Source: DASWJZ01 sp963846475 | Lineage (GTDB): Bacteria; Pseudomonadota; Alphaproteobacteria; Rhizobiales; Afifellaceae | Reading direction: 5' to 3' | Assembly (NCBI GenBank): GCA_963846475.1 | Contig: CAWJVZ010000004.1 | Span: 2,914,001 to 2,978,000 of the forward strand | Length of the DNA: 64,000 nucleotides | Part shown: in pieces, positions 47,278 to 56,133 of the stretch | How the letters are laid out: the number at the start of each line of letters is the position of its first letter | Numbering within the stretch: position 1 is the stretch's first letter | Made by a program: the position numbers and the translations under genes | Notes under the pieces: model-generated | Databases searched by the model: none | Told to the model about the DNA's origin: nothing | Seen by the model: only the letters and a program-made list of their open reading frames with translations

Positions 47278-48000
47278 TCAGGCGGCGCTCGCCGCGATGG
47301 CCTGCTCGGCCAGTGCGATCGCTGCCGGATTTTCGACGTTGATCCACAGCCCGTCCATGCGGACGCCGAACAGCCTTCCCGCCTCGATCGCCCGGTCGAA
47401 AAGGAGATTGAGCGAGAAGGCGCCCTCCGGGAGCCTCGGCGAAGAGGCGCGGATGCAGGATGGCCGCGCCGGAATAGGCGAACGGAGCGACCGTGCGCTC
47501 GGCCCGGCGGGTGAGATGGCCATCCTTGTCGAGGAAGAAGTCGCCGCGCCCGGAATAGCCGACGGAGCGCACGGTCGAGGCGAGGAGAAGCAGCGCGTCC
47601 ATGCGGGTATCGTCCCAGCCGGCCGACAGCCAGCCGAGATTCGGCCGCACGCCCTCCAGCCAGAACGAATCGGAATTGCGCAGCAGGAAGGGATCGCCGC
47701 CGAGGAGCGGCAGCGCCCTGGCGATGCCGCCGCCTGTCTCCAGCAGCTCGCCCCTTTCGTCGGAGATGACGATCTTCGGAGCCTTGCGATGCGAAAGATG
47801 AGCCTCGCAGCTTCTCCGCCAGATGGTGGACGTTGACGACGGCGAGCTCCACGCCCGCTTCGGCGAGGCCGTCGAGACAATGGTCGATCAGCGCCTTGCC
47901 GGCCACCTGGACGAGCGGCTTCGGCGTGTCGGCGGAGAGCGGCTGCATGCGCTTGCCGAGGCCCGCCGCCAGAACCATCGCCCGTCTTCGGCGCCTCCAT
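47278..48000 (-). CDS. murU: MurNAc-1-phosphate uridylyltransferase-like nucleotidyltransferase
   Basis: About 240 aa. After one frame repair near the start, MVLAAGLGKRMQPLSADTPK is the nucleotide-binding signature of NTP sugar transferases. PLVQVAGKALIDHCLDGL and WINVENPAAIALAEQAIA follow. In family terms this is MurU, which makes UDP-MurNAc during peptidoglycan recycling, and the kinase expected before it (AmgK) is encoded directly upstream. At least two further shifts break the frame (near 47,430 and 47,805). It lies 6 bases before addB. Confidence 0.8.
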   Translation of the reverse strand: MEAPKTGDGSGGGPRQAHAAALRRHAEAARPGGRQGADRPLSRRPRRSGRGARRRQRPPSGGEAARLIFRIARLRRSSSPTKGASCWRQAAASPGRCRSSAAIPSCCAIPIRSGWRACGRISAGCRPAGTIPAWTRCFSSPRPCAPSAIPGAATSSSTRMAISPAGPSARSLRSPIPARPSCIRASSPRLPEGAFSLNLLFDRAIEAGRLFGVRMDGLWINVENPAAIALAEQAIAASAA

Positions 48001-48019
48001 CCGATTCGCTCCGCACCCT

Positions 48020-49097
48020 CAGAGAAACGGGCTCATACCAGAGCCGGAGGGGGGACAGAACAGGATGCAGCAAGGTGCGGCGGAGCAGCGCCTTCAGCCG
48101 CTCCCGGTGGCGCTGGTAGCCGGGCTTGCCCTCGACCAAGGCAAGCCGGGTGAAGGCGCCCAGCACCTTGGTCGCGCGCTGCAGCGGCGAAGACCGCATA
48201 GGCCGTCTCGAACGCCTCCACGTCGAAAGCGCGGATCCGCGGCACGGCGGCCCGCGACATAGCGCGCCTTGAGCCGCGCCTCGTCCTCCTCCGTCAGCGG
48301 CGCGCGGGCGTCCTGCGCCAGCGAGGCGACGTCGTAGGCGGGGTGGCCGATCAGCGCGTCCTGGAAATCGAGGACGCCGACCCGATCGGTGCCGCTCGCC
48401 TCCGCCTGCCAGAGGATGTTGGGCGAGTGGAAATCGCGCATCACCCAGGTTGTTGGCATCGTCGACCTGGTCGAGCACACTCGACCACGCGGCGAGGAAT
48501 TCTTCACGCGCCTCGCGCGGGAAGGCCGGCTCGCCAGCGGCGGCCCCGAACCAGTCCGGGAACAGCGAGATCTCGATCAGCAGCGCTTCGCGGTCGTAGG
48601 GCGGCAGGCGGTAGTTGCCGCCGTCGGGCAGCGGCAGTTCCTCCGGCCACACCCGGCCATGCATGAAGACGAGCAGGTCGATCGCCGCCTCGTAGCGCTC
48701 CAGGATCGGCGCGCCGGCGGCATCGAGGATGCCCTCGCTGCCAAGGTCCTCGAGGAGCAGCAGCCCGGAATCGATATCGGCCGCGCGGATCTCCGGAGCG
48801 CGCACGCCCGCTTCGCGGAGCGCGAGGTCGATGGCCACGAACGCGCCGGACGTCGAGCGCCCGGTGCGCCACGGCATCGTAGGAGCGGCCGTCATAGACC
48901 GGCGGGCCTTCAGGGCGGGCCGGCGCATTCATCAGGATCGCCGTTTCGCCGTCCCTGTCGACCCGTTCGTAGGCACGCGTAGAGGCGTCGCCGGCCAGCG
49001 GATAGCGCGCCGCCCCGGCCCAGCCCGATCGGTCGAGGAAGGCGCGGATCCGTGCCGTGCGGGCAAGCCGCGCGGGCCAGGTCCCGGTCCCGCTCAT
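48020..49097 (-). CDS. amgK: Anomeric MurNAc/GlcNAc kinase AmgK-like phosphotransferase
   Basis: About 355 codons, aminoglycoside-phosphotransferase fold: LAGDASTRAYERV at the N-terminus, LLLLEDLGSEGILD-type hinge text, and VGVLDFQDALIGHPAYDVAS carrying the metal-binding Asp of the kinase. The ATG at 49097 overlaps the tsaE stop (ATGA). With MurU it would form the two-step route that reuses N-acetylmuramic acid without fosfomycin-sensitive steps. Several one-base shifts break the frame, including one just before the stop: dropping one C gives WYEPFL and a stop at 48020. Confidence 0.8.
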
Positions 49098-49520
49098 GTC
49101 GGCGCGGCGGCCGTCGCCCAGCGATCTCGAAGCCGGATGTCGAGCCGGTTCTCGGACATGTCCGGAGGCAGCAGCTCCGGCCATTCCACCAGGATCGCGG
49201 CCTCCGCAAGCGCCTCGTCGAGGCCGATCTCTGCCAGCTCCGCGGCGTCGCCGAGCCGGTAGAGGTCGGCATGCACCACCCTCAGCCGCGGCAGTGGCAT
49301 GGTCGATGCGGAGCGGAAAGGTCGGGCTCGGCACCTCGAGCGCCGGATCGCCGGCAAGCGCGCGCAGAAGCGCCCGGGCGAAGGTGGTCTTGCCGGCGCC
49401 GAGGCCGCCGGACAGCGCCACGAGATCGCCCGGCTCTCAGCACCGCGCGCGATGTCTTCGGCCAGCCGCGCGGTCGCCGCCTCGTCGGCCAGATCGAGGG
49501 CGAGGCGTTCCTCGCTCAGA
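49094..49520 (-). CDS. tsaE: tRNA threonylcarbamoyladenosine biosynthesis ATPase TsaE (frames broken)
   Basis: About 140 codons: LALDLADEAATARLAEDIAR, then after a shift near 49,438 VALSGGLGAGKTTFARALLR (P-loop), a second shift near 49,310, and VVHADLYRLGDAAELAEIGL and VEWPELLPPD. TsaE is the ATPase needed with TsaB, TsaC and TsaD for t6A in ANN-decoding tRNAs and is essential in most bacteria. Its exact start is unclear; there is no ATG in the right frame between the divL stop and LSEERL. Ends overlapping amgK. Confidence 0.84.
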
Positions 49521-49531
49521 GCCCAAATTTC

Positions 49532-51987
49532 CTATTCGGCGGCGGCAGCGGCCGCGTGCGGCAGGACCGGCAGGCGGACGATCGCCGTCGTGCCCCGGCC
49601 CTCCTCGGAGCGGATGTGCACCTCGCCGCCATGCAGCTCGACGAGGCTCTTGACGATCGACAGGCCGAGGCCGGCGCCGCGCCGGCGGCCCTGCGCGCCA
49701 TGCGCCTCGAACGGCTGGAAGATGCGTCGGCATCACGTCGTCGGGAATGCCGACCCCGTCGTCGGTGACGGTGAAGACGACGGAGCTCGCCGCGCCGTGC
49801 CGCTTCGAGCCGGATATGCCCGCCGGCGTTGGAGAAGCGGATGGCATTGGACACGAGGTTGAACAGGATCTGGCGGACCCGCTGCGCATCGACATGGAAC
49901 GTGCCGATATCCCTCGGAATGGCGATAGTCAGCGCGATCTTCTGTTCGTCCAGCCGGTCGCGCAGCGTCTCCACGGCCGAATGGGCGACCTCCGCGATAT
50001 CCGCCTCGCCGATGTCGAGCGACATGATGCCGGCATCGACCGTCGCGAGGTCGAGGATGTCGTTGATCAGCGTCAAGAGCGCATTGGAGGACGAGGCGAT
50101 GTGGTCCATGTATTCGCGCTGCTGCGCGTTGAGCGGGCCCATGCTCCTGTCGGACAGGAGCTCGGAGAAGCCGATGATGGTCTGCAGCGGCGAGCGCAGC
50201 TCGTAGGAGACGTGCTGGATGAAGTCCGATTTCAGCCGGTCGGCGGCTTCCAGCGCCTCGTTCCGCTCCGAAAGCACGCGCTGGATGCGGGCGGAGTCGG
50301 TCACGTCGACGAAGGTGAGCATGGTCATGCCTTCGGGCAGCGCCACGCGTGGCGTAGTCGATGACGCTGCCGTCCGGGCGCTGCATGCGCCCGGCGGGCT
50401 GGTCGTCGTGGTCGAGGTCGGTAACGGCGGCGCGGATTTCGTCCCAGGCCGTGCTTGTCGGCGTAGATCGCCTGGCAATTGGCGATGATCTCGCCGATGT
50501 GCGGCTCCTCGCGGAGCCGCGTCGGGCGACAGCCGCCAGATGTTGGCGAAGACCGGGTTGAACAGCCGGAGCCTGCCGTCGGTGCCGAACACGGCGACCG
50601 CCTCGGTCAGATGGTCGAGCGTCTCGCCCTGCAGCTGCAACAGCGCCTCGAGGCGGCTTTCCAGCGTGATCTGCTCGGTGACGTTCTCGAAGATGTAGGT
50701 CATGCCGCCTTCGGAATTGGGCATGGCGACCATGCGGAGCGTGCGGCCGTCCGGCAGGTGCCACAATTCCTCGCGCGGCTCGGCGCTCCGATAGGCGGCA
50801 AGATGCTTCGCGCGCCAGTCGCGGTAATTGACCTGCTCCGGCAGTTTCCGGTCGGCGCGGAGCTGGTCGAGGATGGCGCTCTCCTCCGGCGCCGAAGCGA
50901 GCCAGTCCGGCGACAGATCCCAGATCGTGCGGAACGCCGCATTGTGGAAGAGGATGCGGCCGTCGCGCGCCGAATACCGCCACGCCGGCGGTGAGCTGGT
51001 CGAGCGTGCGGGCATTCGACTGCGCGACTGCGCTGCAGCTCGCCGCGCACCGCCTCGACCTCCGACACATCGATCGCGCAGCCGATCGTGCCGTCGTCGA
51101 TCGGCATGTCGAGGATCTGCAGGCGCCGCCGGTCGCCCGCCACGATGGCGGTGGCGCTGTCGCGATAGGGCCGGCGCCCGACGCGCTCCGCCTCGCGGAT
51201 CGCCTCGCGCGTGCGCGAACGGCAGGAGCTCGATGCCGGAGCTCAGCACCGCCTCCGCGCTCGCCGCCTCGACCGCCTGCACATAGGCGGCGTTGACCCA
51301 GGTGAGCCGGCCGAGCGCGGTTGCGCCGCCAGAGCGGAAACGGCAGCACGTCGGCGAGCGCGCGGAGCGCCGTCATCTCGTTGACGACGAAGACCGCCTG
51401 CTCCTTCAGCTCGGCGAAGGAGCGGCGCTCGCCGGTCAGCTCGCGGAAGCGCACGACGGCGCGCCGGCCGCTGGTTCGCCCGGTCGCCTCCAGAAGCGCG
51501 CCGGACAAGGAGCGGACGGCGATCTGGAAGCCCTCGCCGTTGCGGCGGAGCTTGTCGCTGGCCTGCTCGAGCTCCGCCAGCGCTTTCCGGCGCTGAGCCA
51601 GATCTGGAAGGCGAGGAAGGCGGCCTTGTCGGCGGGCGCGCCGACCCGCTCCGGCAGGCCGCCGAAAACCTGCGGCGGCGCTACGGCGGATTCCCACACG
51701 ACGGTGCGCTGGTCGTCGGCGTCGAGCAGCGCCTCGGTGCGGTCGAGCGCGGAGCGGAGCGCCATCGTTTCCGCTTGCGCGGCCGCCAGCCGGTCGTCGC
51801 GCCGCGTCCGCATGAGAAGCGCGACCGCGCAAATCGCGGCCAGCGCCGTTCCGGCGGTGATGGCCAGCCAGACCATGTCATCGAGTGGGACGCCCGCGCT
51901 TCCCAGCGTCTGCTCGATAAGCGACTGCGCGGCCGCCGGCTGGCCGAGAATCAGGCCGACGGCGAAGGGCGGCGTGCCCCGGCGCAA
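49532..51987 (-). CDS. divL: DivL-like PAS sensor pseudokinase (tyrosine at phosphoacceptor site; frames broken)
   Basis: About 820 codons. An N-terminal membrane helix (MVWLAITAGTALAAICAVAL) is followed by several PAS-like segments (GRILFHNAAFRTIWDLSPDW, GRLRLFNPVFANIWRLSPD) and a kinase core. The H-box reads IQHVSYELRSPLQTI, with tyrosine where histidine kinases have the phosphorylated histidine, the hallmark of DivL, which controls CckA and CtrA in the alphaproteobacterial cell cycle. The ATPase N-box LFNLVSNAIRFSN is present. At least six one-base shifts break the frame. The start is uncertain: TTG at 51987 or upstream. Confidence 0.82.
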
Positions 51988-52203
51988 TGTCCGTCCAGGA
52001 CCGAAGATCCTTCCGCGCTGGTCTTCGCCATCCGCCCCGCCGCATCCGGACCGCCCTCCGTCCGGACGAATCAATTGGAACTTACCTGCTCCGCCGGAGG
52101 CGGGAAAGGCGAAGACAGGCTAGGGAAGGATAAGGAAAGGAAGTGTTAACCAAAGCGGCCGTCGCGTTCGCCGGCCCGGCGCGGCGCCTGTTCGGCAGCT
52201 GGC

Positions 52204-52228
52204 GCGCCGGCGCAGCGGGCGCCGGCGC
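52204..52228 (-). terminator. 10-bp stem-loop downstream of ahcY
   Basis: Two copies of the self-complementary GCGCCGGCGC flank AGCGG and can pair as a very stable hairpin starting 12 bases after the ahcY stop. No U tract follows, so the termination function is tentative. Confidence 0.45.
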
Positions 52229-52239
52229 TTCACGTCGCT

Positions 52240-53659
52240 TCAATAGCGGTAGTGCTCGGCCTTGAACGGCCCCTGCTGCGACACGCCGATATAGGCGGCC
52301 TGCTCGTCGGTGAGCTTGGTCAGCGTCACGCCGAGCTTGTCGAGGTGCAGCGCGCGCGACCTTCTCGTCGAGGTGCTTCGGCAGCACGTAGACGCGGTTC
52401 TGGTACTCGCCGGTCTTGCGTCCACAGCTCGATCTGCGCCAGCACCTGGTTGGAGAACGAGGCGCTCATCACGAAGCTCGGATGGCCGGTGGCGTTGCCG
52501 AGGTTGACCAGCCGGCCCTCCGAAAGGAGCAGCATGCGCTTGCCGTCGGGGAACTCGATCATGTCCACCTGCGGCTTGACGTTGTGCCACTTGTAGTTCC
52601 TGAGCGCCGAGATCTGGATCTCGTTGTCGAAGTGGCCGATGTTGCAGACGATCGCCATGTCCTTCATGGCGCGCATGTGCTCGATGGTGATGACGTCCTT
52701 GTTGCCGGTGGCGGTGACGAAGATGTCGGCGGTCGGCGCGGTCTGCTCCAGCGTCTTCACCTCAAAGCCGTCCATCGCCGCCTGCAGCGCGCAGATCGGG
52801 TCGATCTCGGTGACGACGACGCGCGCGCCGGCGCCGCTCAGCGACTGCGCCGAGCCCTTGCCGACGTCGCCGTAGCCGCAGACCACGGCGACCTTGCCGG
52901 CCATCATCACGTCGGTGGCGCGGCGGATGCCGTCGACCAGGCTCTCGCGGCAGCCGTATTTGTTGTCGAACTTCGACTTGGTGACGCTGTCGTTGACGTT
53001 GATCGCCGGGAAGGGAAGCATGCCCTTCTTCTGCATCTCGTAGAGGCGCATCACGCCGGTCGTCGTCTCCTCCGAGACGCCGCGGATGTTCGCCTTCACC
53101 TTGGAGAACCAGCCGGGATTGCGGGCGAGGCGGCGCTTGATCACCGCGTAAAGCTCTTCCTCCTCCTCGTTCTTCGGGTCTGGCGAGGAGCGACGGATCG
53201 GTCTCGGCGCGCGAGCCGAGGAGGACGAGGAGCGTCGCGTCGCCGCCGTCGTCGAGGATCATGTTGGCGGTCTCGCCGTTCGGCCATTCGAAGATCCGGT
53301 CGGCAAAGTCCCAGTATTCGGCGAGCGTCTCGCCCTTGTGGGCGAAGACCGGAATGCCGCGCGCCGCGATCGCCGCCGCCGCATGGTCCTGGGTGGAAAA
53401 GATGTTGCAGGAGGCCCAGCGCACCTCGGCGCCGAGCGCGACCAGCGTCTCGATCAGCACGGCCGTCTGGATGGTCATGTGCAGCGAGCCGGCGATCGCG
53501 GGCGCCCTTCAGCGGCTGCGCGGCGCCGAACTCTTCGCGGATCGCCATCAGGCCCGGCATCTCCGTCTCGGCGATGGCGATCTCGGTGCGGCCCCAATTG
53601 GCCAGCCCGATATCCTTCACCGCATAGTCGTTCGGCTCGTAGACTTCCGCTGCGCTCAT
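52240..53659 (-). CDS. ahcY: Adenosylhomocysteinase (S-adenosylhomocysteine hydrolase; frames broken)
   Basis: Hydrolyses S-adenosylhomocysteine to adenosine and homocysteine. Full length by joining four frame changes (near 53,502, 53,182, 52,420 and 52,358), about 466 codons as in alphaproteobacteria. The start is MSAAEVYEPNDYAVKDIGLA. NAD-binding text VCGYGDVGKGSAQSL, catalytic-region text TIEHMRAMKDMAIVCNIGHF and the C-terminal QGPFKAEHYRY are exact family landmarks. GGTGAGAG precedes the ATG. Conservation across all frames implies a working gene with sequence errors rather than decay. Divergent from a SAM-dependent methyltransferase. Confidence 0.92.
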
Positions 53660-53723
53660 TCTCTCACCGCCATGTTTGGATGTTGCGCCAGCAGGTAGCA
53701 TCAAGCGGCATGCGCCGCAAGGC

Positions 53724-53745
53724 GACATAAACGAATGCTTATGTC
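53724..53745. promoter_or_regulatory. Palindromic candidate operator between ahcY and methyltransferase
   Basis: GACATAA and TTATGTC are perfect 7-bp arms around 8 bases, 65 bases before ahcY and 76 before the methyltransferase start. The position suits a repressor site controlling both methylation-cycle genes. No regulator nearby; the binding protein is unknown, possibly an ArsR-type SAH/SAM regulator. Confidence 0.5.
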
Positions 53746-53820
53746 CTTGTATGCCGTTGCGGCAATCGCTTGCACGGGAGGCCGGGAACGAACCCCTTCT
53801 CGCCGCGCAGCCAGCAAGGC

Positions 53821-54591
53821 ATGCTCCGCGTGATGCCGGAGCCTGTTTCTGCCGATGCGGCCGGCAACGCCGCGCACTTCAGCATGGCGCGCGACGATGT
53901 GTTCGCGCGCATCGCCGACCGCTACGACCTCCTGTGCGACATCTTCAGCCTGGGCATCCATCGCCTGTGGAAGTCGCACATGGCGCGGCGCATGGCTGAG
54001 CACGCGGACGACACGGTACTCGACGTGGCCTCCGGCACGGGCGACATCCCGCTCCGGCTGCTGCGGCTCGACCGCCGGCCACGCGCCCTGTGGGTCACCG
54101 ACATCTGCCCGCGCATGCTTTGCCTGGCGGAAGCGAAGCTCGCCGGACAGGGCCCTGGCGTGAGATTCGCCATCTGCGACGCCGAGAACCTGCGCGCGTT
54201 CGCGGACAGCTCCCTGGATGTCTATTCCATCTCGTTCGGCATGAAAATCTGCGACCGCCAAAAAGCGGTCTCGGAAGCGTTCCGCGTGCTCAAGCCGGCC
54301 GGGCGGTTCTACTGTCTGGAAGCCGCGCACATTCCCAACCATGCGCTGCGAGCGCTTTACCTGGCCTATATGGACTGGTGCATGCCGCTCATCGGCCGAG
54401 TTGCCGCCAACGGCGACGCAAGCGCCTATCACTATCTGCTGCGCGGCGTGCACGGCTTTCCCGATCAGGCCGCGTTCGCGGCGGAACTGGCGAGCGCCGG
54501 TTTCGTCTCGGTTCGCTATGTCAATTTGACCTTCGGCATCGTGGCGCTGCATGAAGCGACCAAGCCGGCGCATTCTGAGGTGAGCCAGTGA
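53821..54591 (+). CDS. Class I SAM-dependent methyltransferase, UbiE/MenG-like
   Basis: About 256 aa. IADRYDLLCDIFSLGIHRLW and VLDVASGTGDIPLRLL (motif I) are UbiE/COQ5-like, as are SISFGMKICDRQKAVSEAFR and VLKPAGRFYCLEA. Full-length match but divergent from housekeeping UbiE, so it is probably a paralogue acting on a quinone-like or phenolic compound. ATG at 53821 preferred over 53770. The end overlaps the next gene's GTG (GTGA), and it is divergent from ahcY, which removes its by-product. Confidence 0.84.
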   Translation: MLRVMPEPVSADAAGNAAHFSMARDDVFARIADRYDLLCDIFSLGIHRLWKSHMARRMAEHADDTVLDVASGTGDIPLRLLRLDRRPRALWVTDICPRMLCLAEAKLAGQGPGVRFAICDAENLRAFADSSLDVYSISFGMKICDRQKAVSEAFRVLKPAGRFYCLEAAHIPNHALRALYLAYMDWCMPLIGRVAANGDASAYHYLLRGVHGFPDQAAFAAELASAGFVSVRYVNLTFGIVALHEATKPAHSEVSQ

Positions 54592-55523
54592 AGCCACACC
54601 CCATCGGCGTGATCGGGCTGGGAAAGATCGCGCAGGACCAGCACCTGCCGGTCATTGCCAAGAACCCGGCGTATCGGCTGGCGGCCGTTTCCAGCCAGCG
54701 CGGCCTGACGGCCGGCAGCGCGCTCGCCTTCAAGAACTACGAAGCGCTGCTCGCCGAAACGCCCGATCTTGATGCGGTCACCATCTGCACGCCGCCGCGG
54801 GCGCGTCACGCCATCGCGCGCGCCGCACTCGAAGCCGGCGTGCACGTCATGCTGGAGAAGCCGCCGACGGCGACGATCTCCGAGCTCGCGGATCTCGAAC
54901 GCCTCGCGGCGGAGCGCGGAAAAGTGCTGATGACCACCTGGCACTCGCAATACAACGACGGCGTCGACGAGGCGAAGCGGCGCCTCGCGGGCAGGCGGGT
55001 CACAAAACTCTTCGTCGACTGGAAGGAGGATGTCCGCAAATGGCATCCCGGCCAGGCCTGGATTTTTGAGGCCGGCGGTTTCGGCGTCTTCGATCCGGGC
55101 ATCAACGCGCTGTCGATCGTGACGAAGATCATGCCGGAGCCGGTGTTCGTGACGGCGGCCGAACTGTTCTTCCCGGCGAACGCCGACGCGCCGATTGCGG
55201 CCAATGTGAGCTTTTCGGTCGGCGCGCGCGCCGGCGATTTTTCGGCCGAGATGGACTGGCGCCCGATAGAGCGCGACATCTGGGAGATCTTTGTGGAGAC
55301 GGAGGACGGCCTCAGCCTGCACCTCGCCGCCGGCGGTTCGCGCCTCTCGGTTGACGGCAAGCTGATCGTCGAGACCAAGCCTGCGGAATACGAGGCGATC
55401 TACGAGCATTTTGCGCGGTTGCTTGAAACCGGCGAGAGCCATCTCGATCCGGCGCCGCTCCGCCTCGTCGCCGATGCGTTTCTCATCGGCCGACGGAGGG
55501 AGGTAGGAGCGTTCCAGCCATAA
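54588..55523 (+). CDS. Gfo/Idh/MocA-family sugar dehydrogenase (galactose 1-dehydrogenase-like)
   Basis: 311 aa. Rossmann start PIGVIGLGKIAQDQHLPVIA, followed by VTICTPPRARHAIARAAL and the catalytic lysine motif MLEKPPTATI. VDWKEDVRKWHPGQAWIFEA and GGFGVFDPGINALSI resemble D-galactose/L-arabinose 1-dehydrogenases. The predicted reaction is NAD(P)-linked oxidation of an aldose at C1 to a lactone. It is coupled to the methyltransferase gene by a four-base overlap, which is a strange partnership for a sugar enzyme. Confidence 0.85.
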   Translation: MKPHPIGVIGLGKIAQDQHLPVIAKNPAYRLAAVSSQRGLTAGSALAFKNYEALLAETPDLDAVTICTPPRARHAIARAALEAGVHVMLEKPPTATISELADLERLAAERGKVLMTTWHSQYNDGVDEAKRRLAGRRVTKLFVDWKEDVRKWHPGQAWIFEAGGFGVFDPGINALSIVTKIMPEPVFVTAAELFFPANADAPIAANVSFSVGARAGDFSAEMDWRPIERDIWEIFVETEDGLSLHLAAGGSRLSVDGKLIVETKPAEYEAIYEHFARLLETGESHLDPAPLRLVADAFLIGRRREVGAFQP

Positions 55524-55532
55524 ACCGCAGAG

Positions 55533-56108
55533 CTATCGCGGCAGGCTCTGAACATAAACGCGATACGGCCCAGCCATCCAACCGTTGGTCCCGAAATAAC
55601 CCATGTCAGGGACCTCCAATCCGAAGCAATCGTAAAGAGATTTAGCCCGATCCCTAAAGTAATCCACTGTAACCATATCCGTCGCAAGCGCAGACTCTGG
55701 CCTATTCTCCAGATCTGTTTGTTCAGGCCAATTTGTTCTAATAACTGGCGCAAAGGAGATGAATAGATAAAAATGGTCAACGTGGCAATTGCACTTCTTG
55801 TCTTTCTTTTCCAGAAGCGTGGTGCCTTGGCTGATACAAAGGGTCACTCGATCGTAGATCGATATGTCTGGGACGTAGTAGGCATGGCGCCGCCCGACAG
55901 ATATATTAAATCGGCAGGAACGCTCGCCGCACGGCTCCAGGCCCGCTGTAATTTCCGGAACTTCCGGCGTCATGGGGGAGAGTTGACGCTCCACTCCAAA
56001 CGCTTCCCGGGTCACCTCGAAGCAACGCGGCGGCTCGGCGAACGCCGCAGCCGACTTCGAGGCAAGGAGGCCAAGGACGATTGGTCGAAAGACTGCCAAG
56101 CCTCGCAT
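55533..56108 (-). CDS. Hypothetical secreted cysteine-rich protein
   Basis: 191 aa starting MRGLAVFRPIVLGLLASKSA and AAFAEPPRCFEV, a plausible signal peptide with cleavage before EPPR. Seven or so cysteines (PCGERSC, KCNCHV, YDCFG) suggest disulfides. No domain recognised. Base composition is visibly more A/T-rich than its neighbours, pointing to acquired or fast-evolving DNA. It is tucked between two core genes, ending nine bases after the upstream convergent gene. Treat as real but low confidence on function. Confidence 0.55.
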   Translation of the reverse strand: MRGLAVFRPIVLGLLASKSAAAFAEPPRCFEVTREAFGVERQLSPMTPEVPEITAGLEPCGERSCRFNISVGRRHAYYVPDISIYDRVTLCISQGTTLLEKKDKKCNCHVDHFYLFISFAPVIRTNWPEQTDLENRPESALATDMVTVDYFRDRAKSLYDCFGLEVPDMGYFGTNGWMAGPYRVYVQSLPR

Positions 56109-56133
56109 GGCGACACATCTACGCTGAACCCCG

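Noticed and set aside
52082..52240. Riboswitch upstream of divL / after ahcY
   Set aside because: I see only a GC-rich hairpin; no SAM or SAH riboswitch core could be matched here or upstream of ahcY.
40627..53659. Programmed frameshifting or wholesale pseudogene formation in the addA-ahcY block
   Set aside because: The shifts are far too many, lack slippery-site context and occur in essential genes that are otherwise complete; sequence error explains them better.
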